In this document: piece by piece, positions 1 through 12,300 of the stretch | How the letters are laid out: the number at the start of each line of letters is the position of its first letter | Numbering within the stretch: position 1 is the first letter of the stretch | DNA from: Paraspadella gotoi | Taxonomy: Eukaryota > Chaetognatha | Assembly (NCBI GenBank): GCA_051294375.1 | Contig: CM119267.1 | Location: forward strand, 999,601 to 1,063,600 | Reading direction: 5' to 3' | DNA: 64,000 nucleotides | The notes under the pieces: model-generated | The model's database searches: none | Told to the model about the DNA's origin: nothing | The model's input: only the letters and a program-made list of their open reading frames with translations | Position numbers and translations under genes: made by a program

Positions 1-3000
1 AAAGTGCTGGAAGGAGAGGGACTCTTCCGTCGCCGCCGCCGCCGCCTCCAACATCCGCAAGTTGGCCAACCACGCCCAACAGCTACACAGCGCCGCTAAA
101 AAGCAAGGTGGGTTGGAAGGCATTGCACTGGTGGGGATTGTTCAACCAATTTCCACAGGAAAATAGAGCATAATCAGAGATCCCACAGCCCACAGCCAGG
201 TTGCCTGTGATACCCATTGGTAGGGGTTAGGGGCTTCCGACCCTCAGTGACGCCTCCTGTCATTGGCGCGGTTACCCTAGGACGGTCTCTCTTTGCCAAC
301 ACAGAGGGAAGTCGTGAGCACTGTGGAAGGAAGTGTGGATGGAACGCAACGCTTGGGATGGTGCGTTCCCCCTCTGAGCCAATGGTATTGGCTGAACGAT
401 GATGGATGTGAGGCAGTGTGAATATACCGCCACACTCGCATCTTTCACGTTTGAGAAAACGTAGTCACCTGATCAAGTTCTATTTTTAGATTCGACGAAA
501 CCGAAAAACGAAGGTTCGAAAATGGGATTCGAGTTCGATCGATTTGAAAGGAGAAGAGGACAGAAGGAAGAGAGGAAGACCAAAGCCGTCAAATCAATTT
601 TTAAAGTGAAGACGATTTAATCGAGTTAATAATTAGTTTTAATTCTCTTTAATTAATTTTTTTGTTTGTTTTAGGTTCCGAAGCCGAAGCGGTTAACTTC
701 TCCCAAAAGCGCTCCCGTTCCTTCCAAACCGCAGGGAGAAAGTCAACAGGTGACGACAGCTTTGACTTTCAAGGCTTCTCTTTCGTCCACGGACAATGGA
801 CATGTCGTGATAAGTTTTGATTTTTTGCCAAGGCGTCGTATTTAGTATCTCGTCTATTACTGTTTTAGCGGATAGGGTAAGAGGGGTCTTTCTTATAATA
901 GTATCTCCTTTCTAGGTTGGCGGGGAATTCGCCGAGTTCCTCCGCGTGGAAATGGAGAAGAAGGCGGCGCTGGACGTGTCCAAACAAGTCCGCGCCTTCA
1001 TCGACAAGTTCGTCGCGAGGGTGGAAGCCACCGTCTCCGAACAATCAGAGATGGTGCAGGACTTTTACGCCGAGTTCCAGGATCGACTCGCCGCCAATCC
1101 TGTCTACAGGAGCGTCTCGGAGGAAAAGGCGGAGCGACTCCTCGATTTCTTAGAAAAGTATCTCATGACGAGACTCTATCGGATCGCCTTCAACAATCCC
1201 CTCGCCGACGACGAGGCCAAGGACTTGAAGTTGCAGGTGAGAGAGAGAATGAATGAATGAATGAATGAATGAATGAATGAATATGTGGATACTGGATACG
1301 GTCATGGGCACACACTCCGCCGCCTATACCACCTTATAATCGTCGTACAAAAGTAAAATTAGAAATACTCAATAATTAAAATCAGGTTACTGTAAACAGA
1401 TTTTGGAGAATTAGGGTTTCACAACAAATTCCACAACTGTACAACTATCATAAAACGAAAATAGATACGGTTTTCAATAGAGAATTAAAAAAAATTAACA
1501 AAAAAAGTGAATGCGAACAATAAACTAAGAGAGAGAAAGAGAGAGAGAGAGAGAATATGAACTGATTGATTGATTGAGATCGAGCAGGACTGATAGTTCT
1601 GATTTTTTTTTGGTTCTGCTGTATTATTTTATTGTTAAAACGAAATTTATATGTATATTTGCTTCTTCTTTATCTCTAATATTTCTATACATTTTATATT
1701 CTTTCCCCCAAAATAAAAAATAAATAAAGAATCGAAAATTTTGTTCGATCTTCGTCGTTTTACCCTCGATTTTCCATTTACCACCGAAATTCTCTCAATC
1801 GCAAAAGAAAAAAGGAAAAAGAAAAAAAGAAAAAGAAAAGATGCCTTTTCACATGGGTCTATTGATCGACGTGAAAGTGACGCGAAATCCGGTTCACCTC
1901 CTCGGCGTCCTCAACGTGGCCAACGGACGAGAGGCCGTCACGTGGGACATCAGCTCGGGTCCGTTTTTTGCTCCGATGATCGAAATCCGATTCCTTAACG
2001 AATAATCATCCTCCGCCCGCCCTGGAAAGGCTTGTCCGGGATGGCTCTGGCCCTCGCCATCGTGCCCGGCATCTCCGCCTTCGACGAAGACCATCCCCTC
2101 GTCCACGCCTTCGCTTCCGGCGCCAAAGTGGAGATGAATCGCGTCGTCCGCTTCTGCGTCGACGACGACGACGCCTTCGCTCCGAGAAAGAAGTTTGGAT
2201 TCGCCGTTCGCGCGGAGACCAAGTGAGGGAGGCTTTTGACTCGACCTAGTCTCAGTCAACTGCCAAGGTAAGAGGTTTGAATATCATTATAAGTCAGCAT
2301 CGGCGACGTAATTGAACTTGTAGATCTGGAGATTGGTTACTAGTCATATAGATTATTAAAGCTTATAGAATATTTGAATGCTAATTAAACCACTTACTAT
2401 CTTAATTATTTGCCAATTTAAAATAACATTATTTAACTTTTAAGATAATAGTATAAAAATGTATCGATACTTGATAAAAAGACGAGGATGTGCAAATTGA
2501 CAGAGAATTTCCGGCGGGGAACAAATTCGTCGTCTCCGTCGAACTCGAAGGAGGAGACGAACTCACGATGGAAGATCTCGTCAGAAATTTCGGTCTTTGC
2601 CAGAAACTCGACTTCGAGGAAGTCCTTCATCACCACCAAAACAGGAAGGATGAAAAGGTTAGGACGCAGGCCGAACTCGGGAATGCGGAAAGGCCTTTTA
2701 TTCTGCTTTGATTTCCGAGCGTTACTTGCCAGACAATTTGTGATTTTTAAAATCAAACTGCAGGGGCTTTCACTCGGATGAGTCCGTGGTTCGGTTTAAC
2801 CTTTTGTGCAAAAATAAGATCTCCTCCAGCTGAGCAGCTCCTCCTCCTCCTGCTCCTCCTCCAGCTGCTCAGCACTTTTCTACTTATCCCATATCCTCCC
2901 CCTTCTCTTCCATCTTCTATCTCAGCAAATGATGAACGGTCTGGCCCACCTGACGATGGGCGAGGGTGGACGCTTCGCCTCCATCGCCACCTCGTGGAAG

Positions 3001-5420
3001 ATGGAACCAACCGGCGACGGAAAGGAACTCGACTCGCGCGTTTTCGTCCGGCGCCACTTGACGCTCGAAAATTCCTTCATGAGCGCGAACGCGGTAGAGG
3101 AGTTTTTAACAATTTTTAATATGATTAATTTATTGACAATGTTAAGTGTGATATTTTTTGTAGAATATGATCAACTTGGTCACCATGGTGATAGACGAAA
3201 AGGTAGCCAATGACGCCGCTAAGTCTGACGACGCCGCCGCCGCCGTCCACAACGCCGTTTTGGCTCGTTAAAAAAAAAAAATTCGAGGAGGTCTGGCTAA
3301 GAGTTGGAGTTGGACGGATGAGGAGAAGAAATGCTTAAAACTCTTGAAATCTAATCTTCTGTTCTTCTGTGTAATTGTCAAAGTTTAGTCCGTTTCCTTA
3401 TTATTTAAAATAAACGTTTGCGAAGAACCTCTGTTTTTTGGGATTTAAATTGGAAGTATTGAAATAGTTAGTATGCATATGCTATAAAAAGATATGTATA
3501 TCTTATATGTCTTATGAAAATTGAAAAATTAATTTTCAGTATCACTATTCGCTAATTATTTAAGTCTAAAATAATTTATCTTTGTTTGGAATAGGGACGA
3601 TACGATAGTCTTGTTTTTTGGAAACAGAGGGTGCATCTACTTAACTTTATGCTCGAGTTTTCTAATAGATATCGTACATCATTTACTCCTGTTGGAAGAT
3701 CATTAATGAGAAAAATTATAAAAGGCCGAACAAAAATATTTATAATTATTGAGTTCGCGTTTTTGTGAAAATATTTGGTCATGAAGTGGTCATGAAAAGT
3801 ATTTGATCCGCGTCAGTTACAGTAAGAAGAATTGTCTCCATCATGTCTGTTGCTGGGATAATTCAGTATTTTTTAGGAAAAGGGCTGTGAGTAATGGCAT
3901 AACGTTTTAGCGCCATCCAAACCGCTCACATGGTTTACTTGACTTTTATCGATCCATGATTCAGGACAAGATCCGGTCGCTGAACTGGGTGACGGCTTCG
4001 ATGCTGGAGACTGGCATCAACGAAAAGGACGCCAAAGTCCGCGGGATCCTCGACGACGCCGTCTCCGCCATCATCGAGATGGACTCGAAGAGGGCGCCCG
4101 CCGACAAACTCAAGACGCTCGCCACATCCTCCAAACTCATCTTCGACGCCCTCTTTGCCTCAACAGGTGAAAGTGAGAGTGAGAGTTAGTTATTTGTAAA
4201 CAAACAAATCATTTGTGTCTAACAGTCGGACACTCTCGGTCGAGCGGCAGGCCCTTTGCTCACTTATCACCCTTCTTGGGTCACTATGTCCCCGAGACTG
4301 TTTCCGGTCATTCACTCGCTTATCGTAGGGAAAGTCCCCGTTTAGGATGGAACCAGAAACCTTGTGGTCATCAACTGATGTCTTGACTTCATTGACAATT
4401 TATCAATTATAATTAATTATCAATTATTAATTAGTCTAGCGGGGATAAAGAATAGTTTTGGGAAATTTACTTATTTTCCCCCTCCCCTCCTCCTCCTTAG
4501 GCAAACCAGCCTCGGCCGACGCTTTCCTTCCCTCCCTCATCTTCCTCCTCCTCCAATCGAATCCCCCTCTTCTTCGTTCCAACATTTCCTTCATCTCTCG
4601 CTTCTCTCTTCCCCAACGCGTCCGCGAAGGCGAAGCCGCTTATTACTACGTCAACCTATGCATCGCGGCCGACTTCATCGCCGACAAGTTCGACGCCGAA
4701 GCCCTCAACATGACCGACAACGAATTCCGACGCCACATGTCCGGCGAGTTGACGCCGGAGGCTTCCGAATTTCGATTGGAGAGTGGCTACTCCTGCGAGG
4801 GCCTTCGACTCATGCATCACGATCTCATCGCGCTACGCGAATTGAAAGAGAGAAACGTACGCGGCGCCGCGGAGCGTGCGGCGCTCCGGGCGGAGATCGC
4901 CGCCTGGGTGACGTCGGTGACGAATAACGTGGATGCGATTCTGGCTCGGACGCCGCTCGATCTTCGCGGGCCGAGCATCTCCGGGATCGACGATGAGAAT
5001 CCCTCAGTCGAGGGTCTCGCTTCGCCGTTGATCCCCTCGGTGGTCATGGGCGGAGGAGAGGCGCCGCCGGAATGGAATGGCGAAGGCGATGGCGGAGACG
5101 CGGGGGCAGCGTGGTCCTTTGGAGCGTCGACGCCGCGCCAGACCGATGACGCGGTAGCGGCGACGTATTCTCTCGCCGTCACGGGTTCCCCGGGTCCTCC
5201 GGACAATCCCGCGGGCACGCCGTCTTCCACGGGGTCGCCCGTGCTCGGGTCTTTGAGGTCAAAGAATTATTCTTACGACAGTCTGGATTTGCTGGAGGCA
5301 AATTTAGACTCTGACGACGACTTCCTGGGACTTGATAGGAACGCCACTGCCGCTGCTGTTGAGACGGCTGCGGCGGAGTCGGCGGCGGCGAGCGAAGAGG
5401 GAGATAAGTCGTTGTTGTAG
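1..5420 (+). CDS. RABGEF1: Rabex-5 / RABGEF1, Rab5 guanine nucleotide exchange factor (5' end outside window)
   Basis: Rabex-5 activates Rab5 on early endosomes through a VPS9 domain and binds ubiquitin through an A20-type zinc finger. Exons seen: about 1-107, 675-749, 916-1236, 3965-4166 and 4501-5420. The first exon opens with KCWKE, the end of the A20 finger. Exon 916-1236 carries the helical bundle leading into VPS9 (EKYLMTRLYRIAF). The next carries IRSLNWVTASML and IIEMDSKRAPADKL, and the last ASADAFLPSLIFLLLQSNPP, the VPS9 core. The C-terminal ~200 residues are a low-complexity Ser/Gly/Pro/Ala tail ending at 5420. The 2.7-kb intron 1237-3964 holds another set of exons. Exon 1 in the zinc-finger frame ends in phase 1 whereas 675-749 needs phase 0, so that junction is uncertain. 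The next gene starts 298 bp downstream. Confidence 0.9.
192..434 (+). repeat. Dispersed repeat family A, copy 1
   Basis: A ~245-bp unit in the first visible intron of Rabex-5. It shares long near-identical blocks with 27640-27848 and 38315-38570, including the motif GACGCCTCCTGTCA, the block TGGCGCGGTTACCCTAGGAC, and CCCCCTCTGAGCCAATGG. It ends in CCGCCACAC like the other copies. It encodes no credible protein. It is probably a SINE-like or other non-autonomous element. Confidence 0.8.
1244..1284 (+). repeat. (GAAT)n microsatellite
   Basis: About ten tandem copies of GAAT lie immediately downstream of the 5' splice site at 1237 in the large Rabex-5 intron. Confidence 0.95.
1841..3271 (+). 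CDS. Unrecognised gene-like exon set nested in a Rabex-5 intron
   Basis: I do not recognise this family. Open, GC-rich, coding-like segments occur at 1841-1996 (starting MPFHMGLLIDV), about 2005-2222, 2487-2657, 2926-3093 and 3164-3271. The last three are bounded by AG and GT, are all phase 0, and join into one 148-residue chain (DVQIDREFPAGNKF ... QMMNGLAHLTMGEGG ... NMINLVTMVIDEKV) ending in TAA. An AATAAA follows at 3409. The first two segments do not fit: the frame changes near 1996-2004, and the second runs into TGA where AAG followed by TGAGGG looks like a donor with one G missing. It is therefore either a real nested gene with sequence errors or a recently broken gene. Inserting these exons into Rabex-5 would split its VPS9 domain, so I treat it as separate. 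Confidence 0.45.
3409..3414 (+). terminator. Putative polyadenylation signal AATAAA of the nested gene
   Basis: AATAAA lies 138 bp after the stop of the nested exon set and upstream of the next Rabex-5 exon. It supports the nested set being a separate transcription unit. Confidence 0.4.
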
Positions 5421-5528
5421 TTATCATTGCTGCGTCTTTGTTGCAATCGAACCGCTGATGTTAGTCATGTTTTTACGAGTCACAATTAGTCACCTGCCAC
5501 GATTTTATAATATTTGCAGCTTAATTTG

Positions 5529-5534
5529 ATTAAA
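5529..5534 (+). terminator. Putative polyadenylation signal (ATTAAA) of RABGEF1
   Basis: ATTAAA lies 109 bp after the Rabex-5 stop and 185 bp before the PSMD7 start codon. No AATAAA is closer. Confidence 0.4.
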
Positions 5535-5718
5535 CGGAAAGATCTCTTACGTCGATGGATTTTCCGAGATTTAAAAAGAATTTGTCGGTGAAACGAAAAC
5601 GCGTTCTTCCCTAATTCCTAAATTCCAATCAATCATTCCTAACTAGTTACCTTTCCCCCTACAGCAGATCTCTTTTATTAAACTTAAAAAGTCATTAAAC
5701 AAAGAAAAAATATTAACG

Positions 5719-7708
5719 ATGGCTCCCGTGGAAGCGATGGAGGTTGACGGACAAGTCGCGATTCAAGCCACGCCCAAGATAGAAAAAGTAAAGTTGGAAT
5801 TTTAAACTAAAATAATGTTAAATATTAGTTAATAAGATTAAACGACGGTCTTCATCCCTCAACAGGTGGTAGTTCACCCTTTGGTTCTACTCAGCGTCGT
5901 GGACCACTTCAACCGAACGAGCAAAGTGGGAAACGTGAAGCGCGTCGTGGGGATTCTCCTCGGGTGCCTCAAGAAGGGCGGCGTCCTCGACATCTCCAAC
6001 AGCTTCGCCATTCCCTTCGACGAGGATGACAAGGTATAGTCATTATTGAGGAATGACAAGAATTGTTGAGTTGTCGATGACAAGGAAGCATGACAAAGGC
6101 CAAAGTTTGAGCTTTGTGAGATCGAACGAGGAGAAGGGGAAGGCTTACAGACCCGCGACAATTTATTAGTTCAATTTAATCATTTGTAATTTTTTTAAGG
6201 GTAAGTAAGCAAAACTTATCACAAAATTTGTCGATTTCTAAAGCCAACCATCTTTTTTTCCCTGTTTTCCACAAAAAAAGGACAAAAACGTGTGGTTCCT
6301 GGATCACGATTACTTAGAAAATATGTACAACATGTTCAAGAAAGTCAACGCGCGGGAGAAAATCGTTGGGTGGTACCACACGGGGCCGAAGCTCCATCAG
6401 AACGACATCGCCATCAACGAACTGATTCGTCGATATCAACCCAACTCCATCCTCGTTATCATCGACGCCAAACCTAAGGATTTGGGTAAAAAAAAATGGA
6501 GAAGGGATGAGGAAGGATGTTTGAGATTGACTCGGATCCAAGACCCAGATCCTAATTCTTAAATCGGGCTCAGGTTTACCCACGGAGGCCTACATCGCCG
6601 TGGAAGAAGTTCACGACGACGGGACGCCGACCGACAAGACTTTTGATCACGTGGCCAGCGAGATTGGGGCCGAAGAAGCCGAGGAGGTCTTAAACAACTT
6701 ATATAAATACTTTTTATCATTATTTATTTCTTTCTCTTTTTAGAATACAAAATGTGCCAAGTATTGCGATTCAAATTTGACCCGTTATTTTAGAACCCTT
6801 TCCATTCCTTCAATTCTAAGTCAGATCTAAGTTAAATTATTTCGATTGATTTGCTATTTGATTTTTCCAGGTCGGAGTGGAGCATCTCCTTCGCGATATT
6901 CGTAACATCACAGTCGGGACTCTCAGTCAACGAATCACCAATCAACTCATGGGTCTCAAGGTTTGACGCAAGGAAGCTGAATTTTGAGTGTGTGGCGAAT
7001 CCTAGATTCGCATCCCGTAAAGCTTGGTGAAACTCAGCTCATCCCATTAGCTTCGACAGCTAAGTAGTCATTCACCAGTCGTGAGTTTTGGGTTAAAGTG
7101 TCGGCATAAACACGCCAGTGACATCGGGTAGTCACTGCAGGTCCAAAGCCCTGAGCGCCAGCTGTCGGGAGATGCCTCACACCCAGGGCATCATACTTTT
7201 CTTTCCGTTGCCATAAGTTCTTAATTTCATAATTGAAAGAATTAATTAATCAAACCCATAGGGACTCGTTTCGAGTTTGGAAGACATCAAAAACTACTTG
7301 GAAAAGGTGGTGAATCAACAGTTGCCTATCAACCACCAAATCATCTACCAACTGCAAGACGTGTTCAACCTTCTCCCGGACATCAACCTCGCTCCTTTTG
7401 TCAAAGCCGTTTACGTCAAGACCAACGACCAGATGCTCGTCGTCTATCTCGCTTCTTTGATACGGTACATCCAGCATTAATTACCTAATTATTAAGTCGA
7501 TTATTTATATTATTTTCCTACTTGCAGTTGCATCATCGCCCTCCACAATCTGATCAGCAACAAACTGTCGAATCGCGACGCGGAGAAGAACGAGGGAAAA
7601 GAGAAAGAAGAGAAAAAGAAGAAAGCGATAGAAGAAAAGAAGAAAAAAGAGGAGGCAGCTGCGGCGGCTGCGGCTGCGGCTGCGGCGGCTGCGGCGGGCG
7701 GACGCTAA
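5719..7708 (+). CDS. PSMD7: 26S proteasome non-ATPase regulatory subunit 7 (Rpn8)
   Basis: Rpn8 is the catalytically inactive MPN-domain partner of the deubiquitinase Rpn11 in the proteasome lid. Seven exons: 5719-5787, 5866-6033, 6281-6485, 6574-6686, 6871-6960, 7262-7464 and 7528-7708. They sum to 1029 nt (342 aa; the human protein is ~324). The MPN domain covers about residues 24-160 ([34 protein letters not shown]). The helical C-terminal half includes [20 protein letters not shown] and ends in a Lys/Glu-rich stretch and an alanine run before GGR, which accounts for the extra length. The start ATG gives [12 protein letters not shown] directly ahead of the conserved N-terminus. A family B dispersed repeat lies in intron 5. 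Confidence 0.97.
6991..7216 (-). repeat. Dispersed repeat family B, copy 1
   Basis: It lies in PSMD7 intron 5, starting TGTGGCGAATCCTAGATTCG and ending CCGTTGCCATAAG. It matches 29085-29310 and 63064-63323 over most of its length. Its reverse complement begins TTATGGCAAC and shares the order of blocks of family A (GATGCCC, GGCATCTC, GGCTTTGG, CAGTGA, GTCACTGGCG). A and B therefore look like branches of one element. Strand is given relative to family A. Confidence 0.8.
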
Positions 7709-7745
7709 AGACAATGAAAAGTCCAAGAATTGATTTTTCCCTCCT

Positions 7746-7776
<31 letters not shown>

Positions 7777-8142
7777 GACCCATCTCTGTGTCCGAACTCT
7801 AGTTCTGTTTCGTCTCTTAACTTAACTTTTTTTAAAAAAAAATTCTTTCTTGAAAAAATGCCTCCTTTTCGTTTCGACGTCTTAGAAACGCTTTCTACGC
7901 AATTTTTTTTTCTTTCAGCCGTTTTTTCAAATTTTCGCGCTGCCTTCTGGTCGAGGCGTCGAGAGAAGGAGATTACTGGATTTTTTGTCTTTTTTTTTCT
8001 CGTCCTTAACCTCGGCTTTACCTTCCCCCCGGCGAAAGAAACTTACTACTGTCCAGTGTCCACACTCTATGCATATGTCATAAGGTTCTTCCCAATAGTC
8101 ACGATGCTTATCCGCCGATCCAAGTTTGTGACTTAAACTGAA

Positions 8143-8148
8143 AATAAA
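8143..8148 (+). terminator. Putative polyadenylation signal of PSMD7
   Basis: AATAAA lies 435 bp after the PSMD7 stop. The stretch 7709-8269 otherwise holds long T runs and, just before the next gene, a C/T-rich segment (8220-8252). I see no gene in it. Confidence 0.45.
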
Positions 8149-8269
8149 AAAAGATTCAACTCTTCTTTCTCCGTCCACCGAGCTTCACCTCGCATGCGGC
8201 GCCCGTAGCACCGAAGACTCTCTCTCTCTTCCCCCCCCCCGGCACTCCCCCTTTTAATCGAAAAGACTC

Positions 8270-11200
8270 ATGGCGTCGGTGGCGTTCCGCTGCTCCTCGC
8301 CCGCCGTCACTTCGGCGTCGCGCGCCCTGCGTCACGTCAAGGCCGGATCAGTCGCCATCGGTTGCGCGGCACGACCAGTCGCCCCGCCCGTCTTTCTACT
8401 CGGCGCTTCCTTCGCCACAACTTGTTACAATTACACTAGATCCTCTTCGTTCTCTAAGGTGGGCGGAAGGGGAAAGAGGGAAAGGGAGAGAGGGGGTTAA
8501 TCAAAAATGTAAATTAATGCTGTACAACCAAGATATAAGGGAAAACTTGCAAAGAAATGGGTTCGGGAAACGTCGAAAGAAATCGCGAGAGAAAGCGAGG
8601 GTGGGTAACGTGGCAGGGAAACTGGCATTGAAGTTTGCCATGGAAATAGCTATGAAGTGGGCCTGAGCTCGGTAAGTTGCGAAGAGAATTCGAGGATAAT
8701 TAAATGGGTAAATTAAGATTGAAAAATGAATAAAATGAAGAGAGGAAAAAAGGCAAAGTTGATTAACTGAGTTTCCAGCGTCGATCACTTGGCCAATCGA
8801 TCCGTCGATCGCTCACATGAGACTTCTCAATTGAGTTTTCTTTTTTTCCTTAAGAACGGAAATGGATCGAGTGGCGACGGTCGCAGCTCGGATGGAGGGA
8901 CGGCGCTTCGCTGCCCTAAATGCGGGGATCCCTGCACGCACGTCGAGACCTTCGTCTCCTCCACGAGGTGACGCTTGACGGACCCTAGCATAATAATTAA
9001 TATTAAACGATATTTAAAAATCGGGTCCAAGGTTCGTCAAGTGCGAAAAATGCCACCACTTCTTCGTCGTCCTCTCCGAGGCGGACACGAAGAAGAACGC
9101 CAAAGAGAACTTGGGCCAGAAGGCGGCGGCGCCAGAGGCGAAGCGGAAACCGCCGCCTCCGCCCAAGAAGATCTTCGAGTACCTCAACCGTCACGTGATC
9201 GGACAGGAGCAGGCCAAGAAGGTTCTCTCCGTCGCCGTCTACAATCATTACAAAAGGTCTCTTTATATCGGGCGAGGCAGGACTTGCCTTAGTTGCTTGT
9301 GGGTTAAATTCTGACACTAGCGCGGTTCTCAGAGTTCTGAAGGGTAAATAAGTAGTTTCTTGGTATTAGATAATGAAGAAATTTCAATAGCTTGCACTTG
9401 TGTTGGTGTTGACCGTTTTAATTAATAACATATCTGCTTTCCTTTCCCTTCTTATTTCATTTATCATCCCAGGATTTATCACAATTTGCCCAACAAATCC
9501 GCCAACCAAGGCGGAGGCCACTCCGATGGAATGGGAGGTCACGGCTCTAAATCCCCCAATCAGTGGCAGACTCTCTCGACGGACGGCCCCTCGGCGAGCG
9601 ACTCCTCCAAGCACTTCCAACACGTTTTCGGCCCTAAAGTGGAACTCCTTCACCTGGGCGAGCACCAGGGGCCGAACGAGGGTCAGGAGGGCGGCGTGGG
9701 CGGAGCCGCGCCCGATCGGGGCTCGGAGAAGCTCGACAACAAGGCTCAAGAGCTGAGGCTGGAGAAGAGCAACATCGTGATGCTGGGACCCACGGGGTCC
9801 GGAAAGACGCTCCTCGCTCAGACAATCGCCACCTGCCTCGACGTCCCCTTCGCCATTTGTGATTGCACCACGCTCACGCAGGCCGGATACGTGGGTAAGA
9901 ATCGGAGGGCGGAGTCGACTCAGATATGGAAAAATTGAAGCTTAATTCGTGGATTTGATTTTTGAAATGAGTGATGAGCTTATGACAAAGTATATCTTGA
10001 TAGTGGACAACTGGACATGTATGATTGGGGCTTTAGCCCGGTATGTGGGTCATGTCAGGGCGATTCGCAAAAGAAAAGTTTATTCAAGACGAAAGTTGTT
10101 TATGAGAAAAATGGGTTTGTGCCAGATCACTGCTTTTCACAAATGAAATGATTTCACGACCTTGCCTCTCTTTCTCCTGTCCCCCATTTTTCCTCCAGGC
10201 GAGGACATCGAGTCTGTGATCGCTAAACTCCTTCAAGACGCAAACTTCGACGTGAAGCGCGCCGAGCAGGGAATCGTCTTCCTCGACGAAGTGGACAAGA
10301 TCGGCTCCGTGCCAGGCATCCACCAGCTCCGCGACGTCGGGGGCGAGGGCGTTCAGCAGGGTCTGCTCAAGATATTGGAAGGGACCGTCGTTAATGTGCC
10401 CGAGAAGAACAGCCGGAAGCTGAGGGGAGGGGAAAGCATTCAGGTGGGATTTGAAGGATGAAATATTCTTCAATTAAAAGACAAAAACTTGATTTTTTTC
10501 TAAAAACCGCCAGGTGGACACGACCAACATCCTTTTCGTGGCCTCCGGCGCCTTCAGCGGACTAGACCGTATCATCAACCGACGCTACAACGAGAAATAC
10601 TTGGGCTTCGGGGCGGCCATGTCGGACAGCCGCGGGCGGCGGGCCGCTGCCGCCGAAGGAGCCGACAGCCTCACCGCCGTTGGGAAGACGACCGCGTCCG
10701 AGGACGACATCGAGAGGGACACGTTGCTTGAGAAGGTGAGTTTAGTCCTCGTCGAAAAAGGAATTTTAATAGATAATTAATTAATAATGAATATCAGGTG
10801 GAGGCTCGCGATTTGATCGAGTTTGGGATGATTCCCGAATTCGTCGGACGATTCCCCATCGTCGTCGCCTTTCATTCTCTCAACGAGGACATGCTCGTTC
10901 GAATCCTGACGGAGCCGCAGAACGCCGTCGTCCCGCAGTTCACGACGCTGCTCAATCTCGACAACTGCCAGTTGCAGTTTACCGGTGAGGGAGAAATATA
11001 ACTTGGGGTCTTACTTAGTTTAGTATTGTCTCCTGAATTCGCCAATTTGATTGTTTTCTTCAGGCGACGCCCTTCTCGCCATCGCACACCAGGCGCTGGA
11101 GCGAAAGACGGGCGCCCGCGGACTCCGCGCCATCCTGGAGAACCTCCTGCTGGACTGCATGTTCGAAGTGCCCGGGTCGGACATCAGCTCCGTCCGAATC

Positions 11201-11317
11201 AACGAGGAGGTCGTCCACGGAAAGAAGAAGCCAGAGTTCGTTCGGGACGCGAAGGAAGACGGAGGCGACGACGATTTCGAAGACGATCACAAAGTCAAGG
11301 CCATGGGGACGAGTTGA
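8270..11317 (+). CDS. CLPX: Mitochondrial ATP-dependent unfoldase ClpX
   Basis: ClpX is the AAA+ unfoldase that feeds the ClpP protease in the mitochondrial matrix. Eight exons: 8270-8458, 8855-8967, 9032-9256, 9473-9894, 10199-10443, 10514-10735, 10798-10984 and 11064-11317. They sum to 1857 nt (618 aa; human ~633). The first ~60 residues are Arg/Ser/Ala-rich, as in a mitochondrial presequence. The zinc finger is CPKCG ... [11 protein letters not shown], with the two Cys pairs split across exons. Walker A is GPTGSGKT near residue 280 and Walker B is [10 protein letters not shown] near residue 340. The sensor region ([12 protein letters not shown]) and the C-domain ([14 protein letters not shown]) follow. 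A Gly/Ser/His-rich insert (about residues 180-265) precedes Walker A. The acidic tail ends KAMGTS. Confidence 0.97.
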
Positions 11318-12300
11318 AGAGGAGGAGGAGGAGGAGGAAGAAGTCGAGGACGGCGGCGGCAATCGTAAAGTTTAATCCATGGAGACGAGCCAAGGAAGAA
11401 GAGGATATTCTTCCAACCACGTTGCCTTTGTGAGCGGTCGAGGAGAGGGAGAGAGAGAGGGAGAAGAGGGGGGAGGGGGATCCTCGGAAGGCACGAGGCG
11501 ATAAGGCTTTGGGTTTGGGACACTTCATGTCTCTGGGACGTTGGCTACTATGAGGTGATATATTATGTGATTAGTAAAAGGGAAATGTATTTTGGAAATA
11601 ACATTTGAATAAAGAAAAAAAAATTAGTGAAAGTTGATTCTTGTGTCTTTTCGTTGGATATCAAATAGTTTTAACGATTATTTATTTAAATTTTGTAACG
11701 GGAATATGAAGATAAGGATGGTATAATTATTTTCTGGCTTTTTGATGTTATTTAATTTAAGTTTTACCTCAGAATTTCGATGAATTCTCATATCCTCCTT
11801 AGTTTTTTTTCATTTTCCCGAAAATCGCTTCCAGATTTTTTTTATTGATCGCAGACGTAGAAGCGAAATGTTGTGCCGGCTCGTGTCCACTCGTGTCCGA
11901 TCGCCGGCGTCTTGTCCGAGCGGGAAACTCGAAGACCCGGATGTCTTTGTGTAGCTTGTTATTAAATATTCATCTTTATCGTCTTTAAACAAAAGTTGTT
12001 TCGCCCATTGTATCCCATTTTTTATCACTCACGAGTCAAATCGATTTTGACGAAGTGAATCGAGAAAAAGGAAAATTCTGACGATTAAAAAATTCATCAC
12101 TTCCTTCGTTTTGTTTTGAATTTAATGCAGATCGCGATTTCAAATCTCGATCCCTTCGTCCCAAAAATAAAAACAAATCATAATTAACATAAAATTATGA
12201 ATTTTTTTTCTTTTTGTCAATAGAAAGTTTTAAATTAATGTAATAATCGCACCTAAACACTTACATATTATACAAGCCACAAATCAACTACCGCACGAAG
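11318..12300. other. Intergenic region: CLPX 3' end and upstream region of the next gene
   Basis: It begins with a GGA/GAG-rich 3' UTR segment (11318-11480). AATAAA at 11608-11613 is the likely CLPX polyadenylation signal. The remainder is AT-rich with no open frame, RNA gene or repeat that I can support. Confidence 0.6.

Noticed and set aside
7522-8136. 204-codon frame over the PSMD7 3' end
   Set aside because: It reads the last PSMD7 exon in a wrong frame and then poly-T UTR. The correct frame gives the conserved PSMD7 C-terminus.
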